Assembly (NCBI GenBank): GCA_002104935.1
Contig: MCGT01000024.1
Span: forward strand, 124,001-188,000
Source of the DNA: Hesseltinella vesiculosa
Lineage: Eukaryota > Mucoromycota > Mucoromycetes > Mucorales > Cunninghamellaceae
Reading direction: 5' to 3'
Length of the DNA stretch: 64,000 bases
Below the pieces are notes generated by a model, which was not told the DNA's origin, ran no database searches, and worked only from the letters and a program-made list of their open reading frames with translations. The position numbers and the translations under genes are program-made. Of the stretch, positions 12,110-20,853 are shown piece after piece (position 1 is the stretch's first letter; the number at the start of each line of letters is the position of its first letter).

Positions 12110-15100
12110 TTAAGACTTGCCTTGCAAAATCTGCTTGATCAGCTTACAAAATGCTTGACCTAAAGAGATAAAAATAAGTAATTCTTTCACACTTCGGCAG
12201 GCCCTCGCAGAAATGCAAGCTTACTGATCGGGTTGGTCGTGGTGGGCTTGGTCATGGGAGCGGGGGGATCGGATAAGACGGTGGGGCAGTCAGTGCGTGG
12301 TTTGTCCAATGAGATGGCATTTTCAAATGTGCCTACCGAAAAAAAAAGAAAGGTTGGGCAAGAATGTTAGCGTTGGCTGGGCATAGTCATGAAATAAAGT
12401 ACGTACCTGCCCAAGCATCTCTTTTGGTCAAGAAGTTGGGAAGATTAAAAAGCTACGGAGAAAGAGGGTGAGCTCAGGGCTGTTTCTAAAAAAAAAAATG
12501 AATGACCACCCACCTTTTTCAAAGTAGCAGGAACCGATGAATGTTCATATTGAGAATCAGAGTAAGGACCATGGGCTTCGTGGATGACAGCACCCTTCTC
12601 CACCCATGGACTAATCAAGATCGCAGGCACACGCAGACCAAGACGATCAAAATTAAAGTCGCTGACATTAAGACCGTCGGGGTTTGGAGCTGATCATAAA
12701 AACAAGGTGGTCAGAGCGGAGGAAGTCAATAGGAAAGATTGGCTTACCATGGAGAGGTGTGTTCACATGGTCATAGTAACCACCATGCTCATCAAAAGTG
12801 ACAATGAACAAGGTCTGGTTCCATTGGGGTGAGGCACGAACCGTTTCATAGACTTCCTTCAGGAGCTTTTCGCTGTCAGCAACGTCAGATGGCGGATGGG
12901 CGTCGTTTTCCACCTGAAAAAAATTAGAACCCAGTGGTCAGTGCCTCGGATGACAAAAGAAAGAGATTCCTTTTACAATGCAAGTTCCGATGGAGAAGTA
13001 GGCAGGATCCAGGAAAGAAACAGGAGGCAAAGTACCAGCTGCGGCATCCTTTCCAAAAGTTGCCCAGTTCTTGTAATGACTCAGTTCTCCAAGACGCAGC
13101 TCATCAAACAATAACAGCGATGGGATTTCATAGAAATAGTTGGCCCATGGGATGTTGGCATCTGCCGGTGGAAAAAGGTGCAGGAAGACATTAAAACTCA
13201 GCGAAACGGGCGTCGGCGTTTGAGGAATGCTTACCATCCAAGTTGTTGTAAATGGTGCGTTGAGGATAACCCTTGAGGTATTTGGAGCTGTCAGTATCAG
13301 GTTCACCATGACTTGTGGCACTATGGAGGTACATGCGGTTGGGCATGGTGCTAGAAAGCGGTAAAAAGTTATTTTCTTTTTTTCTTTTTTCAAAAAAAAA
13401 AAAAAAAAAAACATACGAGCCTGGGAAAGAGGAAAACCAACGGTCAAAAATAGTGTAATTGGAGGCCAATTCATAGGTGATAGGTATGCGATCAGGACTG
13501 AAGCCGTCCATGATTTGGTGCAAAGCCGATGCGTTGTTGATAATGCCAGGGTAGTTGTGAGCAAAGTTGGCGACAAAGCCGCTCATGTCAGCTGTGGTCA
13601 CTTGGTTGGATGGCAGTTTGCCGTTGCCAGTGATTTGTTGCGTGGTGTCGTTGTAAAGATGGCCCTACAAGAAAGAGTTTGAAACATGGTACGGGCTAGT
13701 CTACTTTTTTCACTTGGTCTTACAGGATCCAATGGGTCCTTGAGCTTGCCTTGATTGGTGGCACAGATCTTTAAACTGGAAGGGTCAGCAGGGTTGACAT
13801 AGTTACAATCCTTGCCAGGTGTAAGCCCATCAATTTCGCTGTTGTAGTCAAACCAGCCCATCATACGGTCAAAACTGCGGTTTTCAAACATCAAAATGAC
13901 GACGTTCTTGATCTTTTCAGACATGCCATTCTCTGACAAAAAAAAATGGAGTATGAATTGAACAGGATCAACCAAAAAAACTTTTTCGATTTTTCGGCTT
14001 ACCGGCCAGATCTTTCAGAATAAAAGGAGTGGCACCCACATCCTTTTGGCCAAGACTGGGAAGACCCCACTAGCACGGTGGAACAGAAAAAACGGATGAG
14101 AGGGTGTTCAGGTGTAGCATTTTTTTTCCACGGGATTTACATTATCTTGGACAGTTTTCAGAATGCTGTAATGATTGTAAGGAACGCCATCAGATTTCGA
14201 CGAGCGATTCACCATGGACCCAAGGAGCATGGTCAACACGTGATTATTGGTGGTGACCGAAGACTGCTTGTCCCACGTAACCACAACCAAAGTGTCTTTG
14301 CTAAAAGCGTCTTGGGTCATCTTGGGCTCCAAGAACTCCTTGAGCCAGCTTGAGGCACTGGAAACATTGGACTCTGCAACATCAAAAAAAAAAAAAAAAA
14401 TTATGCACTGCATGTGACACAAGGTAGCATCCCATGCTGGGCTACTTACGACGGCCATTGTTGTGGAGCTTGTGCCACGCCAAAAAAAAAATAATTAAAA
14501 TAAGCTGTGTGTCACAATAAGCGTTTTTTCGCCTCCTTTTTCATTTACATTGGGGGTGTAAAATACAAACTGAGGTACAGCGTTGTTTTTGATATCCACA
14601 TCCAATTGCGTTCCAGGAACAATGTACTGGCATCGAGAAGGGCTTTTGGAGATGCTTTGGAATGCCATGAAGGGGTTGTGATAGCGGACATAGTTTCCAA
14701 TGTTCTTTGCGCTGTTACAGCTGCCATCTAAAAAAAAATGAAGCATCGAAAGGTTAGCATCAGAGCGGGAAGCAAAAAATTCAGGGGTTATTTTTACCAG
14801 CAAGCGGAGTGTAATCTTCTTGGTAGGTTTTCCAAGAGATGCCTTTGCTTTCAAGGAGATCTACAACGGTCTTCCGATCATTAATGTTGGCATCTGAATC
14901 CAAAACCACGCCCGATGTTGACCCACTGATCATACCCACCTGAAAAATAATGAAAAACAAGCCTAGTCAGTTTCTCTCTTTTTTATCATGTTTTTTTTCA
15001 ATTACATAGTTGGCCTGTGAAGGCAGGGCAAGGCCTTTGTAGTTGGTAAGGGTCAAACCTTGATGACGATCGGCCAACGTGGACAAGTATGGATCCTTGA

Positions 15101-15257
15101 TAGCATCTGCGTAATTAGCATCCGAAAGCACAATCACAACCATGCGATCAAAATGTTTCCCTTGTACTGAAGGGGCAGGCTTATCTGAGTCCACAGGAAC
15201 GCATTGAACCAAGTGTGAAATCAAAAAACACGCACTTGCCAGAGAAAGCCACTTCAT
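12110..15257 (-). CDS. Secreted tandem phosphoesterase: degenerate acid-phosphatase-like domain spliced to a phospholipase-C-like domain
   Basis: Fifteen exons close in frame to 731 residues: 15006-15257, 14798-14939, 14549-14727, 14450-14468, 14141-14373, 14003-14069, then 13724-13932, 13417-13664, 13235-13350, 12977-13161, 12748-12913, 12514-12689, 12407-12452, 12225-12332, 12110-12159. Residues 1-20 are a signal peptide. Residues 36-297 resemble the acid-phosphatase branch of the phosphoesterase family (LTNYKGLALPSQANYV, VVDLLESKGISWKTYQED, NHVLTMLLGSMV). Residues about 300-731 carry PLC-branch motifs: KNVVILMFENRSFDRMMG, FPGSTMPNRMY, ENDAHPPSDVADSE, FIVTFDEHGGYYDHV, VPAILISPWVEKGA. Such enzymes hydrolyse phospholipid or other phosphoesters. 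If the 70-nt intron 13933-14002 is retained, the first half ends at 13968 and the second could start at ATG 13924 without a signal peptide, so two genes remain possible. The single-gene model is favoured by the consensus splice sites, phase and lack of promoter space. Confidence 0.75.
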
Positions 15258-16850
15258 TTTCCGTTGGCTGAGCGAAATAAAAAAAATGAGAGAAGAGAGA
15301 AGAGTAGGAGCTGAGGCTCCAGAGTGGATCTTTTTATAGAAGCGACAAAGGGGTGCAGTGATCAGCTTATGCAAGTCAAAAGTGAACAGAGAAAGTGCTA
15401 AAATTGTTTTTCCACCTCTCTTTGCTGGTCCAAAGGAAATCATGTGAATGCTAATAATTTTTTTTTCTGTCAAAAAACAAAGTGTCCGTGACATGGCTGG
15501 CCTAAGCCATTGGCCATGGCAGCTTACCTTTTTCCTCTCCCCTAAATCCCAGGTGACACAAAATGCTTAATGTCTTTTATGTTTGGTGATTATAAAACGG
15601 TCGTGCCATCCCGTACTCCCGTTGAGTTTGGAGAAAATGATCTACTTCTTCGGCGCACATTCCATATGGGCATGAAAATCGACAAGCGCTATGTCAGTTC
15701 AAGCTCGATTTCTTTTTTTCTTATTTTCTTTTGGCTTTTAGCCCTCCTTCCAGCGAGCTTTTGTAGCACAGGTTTTTTTTATAATAATTTTGTTTTTGGA
15801 ATACCAGGATGAATCCATGCATGCCATTTCCCTGGTCCATGTTTGACAAGATAAAAAAAATTGGTCCATGCCAAGGACACAGGGGCAGACATTACTTGCT
15901 CCCCCCATCAAACCTTCCCAAGCTTGGAAATGACAGTTTACACTTACACTACCCACTGTAAACAAGTCTAAGTCCAAAAAAGGAATTTGTCTAACGCGTT
16001 AGACAAAAAAAAAAAAGAAGGATAGAAACTATTTGGAAGAGCGTCGAAAGTGGTGTTTCTTTACGCAACGTACACTGTTACGATGCTACCCATTGCGCAA
16101 ATGTTAAAAAAGAGATTAAAGTTTTTGTAGTATCCATTGCAAGCTCAGGAACCAATGCAACCATTTACGGTAGCCTCTTGGCAATTCTTAATCTAGACTA
16201 TCATGATTAACATCGTGAGTCCACAGTCAAAATGTTTGCGTCCAGCCAAAATTTCGAGGTAAAGGGTCACCGCAGCAGATGTCATCTTTTGGTGACAATG
16301 GCAAAAAGCTTGATGCTGAAACAGCTGACCCAATCAAAAGCTTTCACACCAATTTTTTTTTGTTTTGCTGAACAGCGTAATTGATGGTATTGGCATGGAA
16401 GAAGAACGAAAGTGAATGATAGCTGGTATAAGCGTCTCTGAGCTTAACTGGACGTCCAATATCCGGTCCCTTGCCAACGGCTGGGTGCTAGCTACGATAT
16501 CATTTTTCACTTCTTCGGTTATTTTCTTCTCGACCTTTAGGCAGCTTTGGTGGATGATACTGGCAGAGACAGTATGATCGTCGTAGATTGGACACGCGGC
16601 CAGGTATGCTGCATATTGTAAGCTGCCTGAACCATGCTGCTTGAGGTGGTTAATTGTTTACGCTCATCACGATATGGTATGTTTTATTTTTTGCTGTGAT
16701 TGCTCGGGCTCACCGCCTTCCGTCATTTTTTTTATTGGGGAATCTCTGTCTAACATGCTGGCAGCGGTACTGGCTATGGGTGAAGAACGAAAGTGATGGA
16801 TTTGACACTCGGTCGGGTATGCTGCAGGTTGTAAGCTACCTTAGCCATTT
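15258..16850. other. Intergenic region with a 22-bp palindrome and a duplicated segment
   Basis: This is the 5' side of the phosphoesterase gene and the 3' side of the broken ORF that ends at 16851. I see no gene. It contains the perfect palindrome at 15986-16007 and two related segments near 16590-16645 and 16795-16850 (both with GGTATGCTGCA and TTGTAAGCT). Two related words around GAAGAACGAAAGTGA occur at about 16400 and 16782. These look like an old local duplication. Confidence 0.5.
15986..16007. promoter_or_regulatory. 22-bp perfect palindrome centred on ACGCGT
   Basis: Each half site is TTTGTCTAACG, followed immediately by its reverse complement, and the centre is ACGCGT (an MluI cell-cycle box sequence). 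It lies about 730 bp upstream of the phosphoesterase start and next to a poly-A run. A dimeric regulator site is plausible; no regulator is identified. Confidence 0.4.
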
Positions 16851-17624
16851 CTAGTTTTTGGTGATTTTTGTTGTTTGAAGCTGAGCAAAAAATTCACGAT
16901 CTGCATCCTCCATCCATGTGCTGGCCTCAGAAGTTGACTGGTGGCAGTCCAATTGGCTCACTAGGTCTTTTCGTTGCTGGGGGGTGAGGAGGTCTAGCTG
17001 ACTTGCATCACTTGTATCAGACAAGTCAAGTATACCGTTGAGGCTGATTGTCATGAAATAAAGCTGCTTGTCGGTAAGCACGATCCCAGCATCGTTTTCA
17101 GAGAGTGATTTCAGGCCAAGGGTCCTGATATAGTTTCCAATCGATACAGACAGCCCAGGAATCATAATCCCATCGGTTTCTTCCACTTGTAATTTTGCCT
17201 CAAAGCCAGTGGCTGAAATCTTTCGCTTTGTTCTTTGCGTTTCTTTGGATGCTGTTGTTGATTGCCCTTTTTTTTTTTGCAAAGTCAGAGGGGCCGGCGT
17301 TCTTCCATCGAGCTTGGTCGATATCGAGCGCATTGGACATAATGTTTAATGTGATGTAATTGCTTGTCCAAAAAGATTGAACTGCTGGCGATTTTAAACA
17401 GTAAAAATTTTCCTCGATCATGTTATCGGCCCATGCCTTCACGTCGTCCGTGTTGCTTTTGGCGGTTGCAAGTGCTCTACAGTCGTTTTGAATAGATCTT
17501 CAGAGGCTTGCTTATCTTGCAGCCCGCACAGCATAAAAAATCGAGGAACTCCATTATCTTCGCAATAATGATTTTTCAGCCAACTGGAAGCATCCCAATC
17601 ATCCATCTTTTTTAAAAAGGTCAA
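16851..17624 (-). pseudogene. Frameshifted accessory ORF of unknown family
   Basis: Three overlapping minus-strand frames read like one protein. 17624 downward: MDDWDASSWLKNHYCEDNG to SEDLFKTT. Next frame: ATAKSNTDDVKAWADNM to PSDFAKKK. Third frame: GQSTTASKETQRTKRKISA to a stop at 16851 after QLQTTKITKN. The frame changes near 17480 and within an A11 run at about 17268-17278; no intron of normal size fits either site. The whole would be about 250 residues. I recognise no domain. It sits just downstream of the inverted-repeat unit. It may be a recently dead gene or, if the homopolymer is misread, a live one. Confidence 0.45.
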
Positions 17625-17634
17625 GAAGAACCAA

Positions 17635-17719
17635 GTAAACGAGGAGGTTCAGAAAATTCACGGATACGAAGTTACACTCAGCCTGGGATTGTCCAATAAA
17701 ATCATTTTACTGTTTTTGG
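17635..17719 (-). repeat. Left arm of an inverted repeat
   Basis: About 85 bp beginning AAACGAGGAGGTTCAG and ending CATTTTACTGTTTTTGG. It is the reverse complement of 18184-18271 with only a few differences by eye. The two arms enclose about 460 bp containing the Cys-rich ORF at 17765-18076. Confidence 0.75.
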
Positions 17720-17764
17720 ATTTCTTTTTTTCCAATTTCCTTCCCATTTACCTGGAACTTGTTG

Positions 17765-18076
17765 TCAATGCACAATGAAATGACGCACAATGTCGCCAAC
17801 TGGCAAGTCGACAAGGTTGTCAAGAAGATGCACATTGCTAGACAGAGCAGGGTTGTGACGGAACTGGCCATAAAATTCATCTAGCTCATCCCAGTTAATC
17901 ATTGCTTCAGAAGGGGGAGATCGTTGGCTGGTGGCACTGTTTTGGCAGCGGATGCAAGTGCGGTACCAGCATCTGCGTCCTTCAAAATGCACTAGAGGTC
18001 GTTTACATTTGCAATCACTACAGCGAGCGATGGGCACTTGATCAGTTACTTGCAATAAAGCGTTCAATGGAGGCAT
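17765..18076 (-). CDS. Small Cys-rich ORF inside an inverted-repeat unit; unknown function
   Basis: A frame of 103 residues from ATG 18076. Residues 19-44 carry a zinc-ribbon-like spacing, CSDCKC then CWYRTCIRC, following a pattern seen in many fungal accessory and transposon-associated proteins (Cys-x2-Cys, about 13-18 residues, Cys-x2-Cys). The rest is acidic and polar (INWDELDEFYGQF) with no known domain. It lies between two inverted 85-bp repeats and directly upstream of the frameshifted ORF at 16851-17624. It may be cargo of a small transposable unit or the 5' exon of a split gene. Expression is not shown. Confidence 0.4.
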   Translation of the reverse strand: MPPLNALLQVTDQVPIARCSDCKCKRPLVHFEGRRCWYRTCIRCQNSATSQRSPPSEAMINWDELDEFYGQFRHNPALSSNVHLLDNLVDLPVGDIVRHFIVH

Positions 18077-18183
18077 TATCCAGGCGCGTAGCGCTGTGTG
18101 ATGTCATGTTAAGAAATAGCGAAGAGAAAGAGAAAGGTGTTAAAAAAAGCAAGTTGGCTTTTCACTTCCCCCTTTTTTTTTTG

Positions 18184-18271
18184 CCAAAAACAGAAAATGA
18201 TTTTATTGGACAATCCCAGGCTGAGTGTAACATTCGTATCCGTGAATTTTCTGAACCTCCTCGTTTATTTT
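18184..18271 (+). repeat. Right arm of the inverted repeat
   Basis: Begins CCAAAAACAGAAAATGATTT and ends CTCCTCGTTTATTTT; it pairs with 17635-17719. Another related copy follows directly in the same orientation. Confidence 0.75.
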
Positions 18272-18288
18272 GATGTTAGGTGAAAATT

Positions 18289-18378
18289 CCAAAAACAGAA
18301 AATCCATTTTATTGGACGATTCCAAGCCCAGTGTAACATTTATGTCCGTGTATTCTCTGAAACTCCTCATTCAAATTT
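18289..18378 (+). repeat. Third, diverged copy of the 85-bp repeat
   Basis: Begins CCAAAAACAGAAAATCCATT and ends CTCCTCATTCAAATTT, a direct repeat of 18184-18271 at roughly 80% identity by eye. It abuts the 3' side of RPL15 (stop at 18451), so it may be transcribed in the RPL15 3' UTR. Confidence 0.65.
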
Positions 18379-18450
18379 AAAAAGGTCGAGCTTTAATGAA
18401 AAAGATAAGGGTGTGGAGGTAAAAATGAAAAGAGGAGAGAGGTAAGGTGT

Positions 18451-19234
18451 TTAACGGTAACGACGGAGGGACAAGGTGTTGCGACGCTTCCAGGAGGCGT
18501 GACGGCCAGAACCACGGGTCTTGGTGAAGAGATGACCCTTGCCCTTGCCACGGGACTTCTTGCCAATGGCGGTGAGACCACGAGCTTCGCGACGCTTGTG
18601 GACGGCGTTGACGATCCAGTTGGCGCGGGCATCGCGACGGATGGCCTTGTGGGAGGGATCGACAAGGATAACTTCGAAGTACTTGTAGGTGGAGTCTTGG
18701 TTGATCCAGTAGGAGTTCAAGACACGGAGGTTGGCGCAACGACGACCAACACGTTCTTCGGCGGTGGATTGCAAAGAGCGTTGGTATTTGAGTTGGTTGA
18801 CACCTTCGTTGACAGGCTTGCCATAGGTGGCACCCTTGGGCACAGGGCGCTTGCGGCCACCACGACGGACACGGACGCGGTAGATGACGAAGCCTTGCTT
18901 GGCCTTGTAACCCAAACGGCGGGCCTTGTCAGGGCGAGAAGGACGGGAAGCACGGTGGATCACGTTCAATTGGCTTGTCGACAAAAAAAAAACATATCGT
19001 CAGCCCATCATCGTACTAATCGATCGTTCTCTAATATCTTTCTTTGCATCTCGAGCGATGATTCTGTAGCATTCTTACCGGTATTCCCAACAACGCACAC
19101 GGAGCAAGAAACGGAGCACATCGGATTGCTTCTTCTTTTGCAATTCTTCAAGATACTTGTAGGCTGTGTCAATCAAAATCGATCAGTATTTTTCATCGTT
19201 GAGTATAATTGTAAAATTAACACGTACCACCCAT
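18451..19234 (-). CDS. RPL15: 60S ribosomal protein L15 (eL15)
   Basis: Three exons (19228-19234, only 7 nt; 19079-19163; 18451-18973) give exactly 204 residues, the usual eL15 length. The protein starts [17 protein letters not shown], then [40 protein letters not shown], and ends with TLSLRRYR after [13 protein letters not shown]. It is a structural protein of the large cytosolic ribosomal subunit contacting 28S rRNA. Codon use is strongly biased to C-ending codons, as expected for a highly expressed gene. A first intron right after the first seven coding bases is common in fungal ribosomal protein genes. Confidence 0.97.
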
Positions 19235-20853
19235 GACAAAAAATAACCTAGCGCCGAGTTAAACGAAGAGGGGAAACAAAAGAATCGAGTTAGCAACGTT
19301 GCATGTTTCCATTTTTTTTTAATGCTGTCGAACGAAGGTCATCCATCCATTCATCCATTTATCCATCCATCAAATAAAATCCATCTATTCTGGTATATAC
19401 ATATACTCTGGCGTGGCGATACACTGGTAGACTGTATGGATGAATGATTCGTTGGAGTGCGTACCTTTTCTAAAGAGTGAAGGAGAGAGAGAGAGAGAAA
19501 AAAAGAAGTTGCAAGAAAGGCAGGATTGAAAAAGGATCAAAAGTCAGTTTCGGCCAATCAGATGCAAGATCGACATATTCATAAACTCTTGGGTAGTTTT
19601 ACACAGTTTTGTGCTCGCCACCTGGAACAGTTTGTGAATGACAGTATGGCCTTTTGGGTTTTCAGATGACTTCTTAATGTCGAGTGTATTCTCTGATTGC
19701 CAGAACCCTGCGTCACTGGTCAGGAAGCAAAAGGCACTGTGCGGAAGTTGAAATCAGCCGCCAATTTCCTGTTCATCTTTTTGAAAAAAAAAGTCGATAC
19801 TGCACTGCACTTTTGAGCTATCATATCGATCTGAAAATTTTTATGGGTATGTAAGTGCACAGATGATGATGGGGCAGAAAAAACCAGGTCGATTAGTGAA
19901 GGTCACCCAGCTAACTTTTGATCAGTTCCGTTTTGACACCTTCGACTCTCCAGCTAAAAAAATGAAAAAATCGGCCATTTTCACTAGGGGGTCCCCCAGG
20001 CGATCTGATTGTTTCCTTCCTAATTTTTTTTTTTTTTTTTTTTTTTTTACTTTGATTCAGATTGGCACTGAACGGAATCGGTAGGCTGATCGTCTTTCTT
20101 CTTGCCTTGTTTAAAATATACTCCTCTCCTTCTCTCAAGTAAAGACGGCAAATGAGCCTTGAAAATAATTTTGCACGCACTTCGTTTTACTTTCTCGCTG
20201 TGCAATGGTTCATCCGACTCATTTCCCAAAATATAATTTTATTAGAGATCTAATTGACAGTCGGAATAGCTGTGGCAAGGAAGGAAGGAGGGGGCTGGGG
20301 TTGGGGAGACGAGTTGGACTTCGCCACGTTATAACTGACTGGTTTTGTTGACTGGGGTGATGACGTCGGCAACGGTGAAGGGAACTCGCCGTAGACGAGG
20401 ACAGCGAGGGTGTGCGTGGGCCAAGACCAGGTGGTGGCGGTGGATAGGCCTGCTTGAAAAGGCAAATGATTTTTCCAAGCCAAACGCCTTACGTGTTACT
20501 TGAAGATGCCACCGAAAAACAACCAATGGTCTATTATGTCTTTGTCTATTGAAAATCCTGTAATACAAGGCCATCAAATTTCTTGTTTCGCGCTATTGTA
20601 AAGTATGTTGCAATGGGATGGCACAACTTTATTTGGAACTTTTTTAATTGATAAGAAGCACGTAAGCGTAGTGAATAAACAAGGAAGTGATGAAACGGTT
20701 CAAGCCAAAATTAAACTTTTGAAGGTGCGGGGGGTGGGGAGATCATCCCTTTTTTTCCGCTCTTTTTTTTTCTTCTTCTTTCTTTTTTACATTGTTTTCA
20801 TTGCTATTTTACATAACTACATTGTACCGATTGTATTGTTGTGCGGCGATTGA
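19235..20853. other. Divergent intergenic region between RPL15 and FAB1
   Basis: About 1.6 kb. It contains a CATC-type tetranucleotide stretch near 19339-19372, a GA-run near 19488, copy 4 of the dispersed repeat and a T22-type run near 20023-20048. A GC-richer patch at 20250-20480 has a 77-residue minus-strand frame without recognisable motifs. No gene is supported. Confidence 0.55.
19785..20015 (+). repeat. Dispersed repeat, copy 4
   Basis: Landmarks: GCACTTTTGAGCTATCATAT, GGGTATGTAAGTGCA, CCAGGTCGATTAGTGAAGGT, CACCCAGCTAACTTTTGATC, GAAAAAATCGGCCATTTTCA, CCCCCAGGCGATCTGATTG. It matches copy 3 through most of its length and carries the clearest version of the central GGT..CCCAGCTAACTTTTGATC block. 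Confidence 0.65.

Noticed and set aside
18499..19236. 245-residue plus-strand frame
   Set aside because: It is the antisense shadow of RPL15, whose biased codons leave the opposite strand open.
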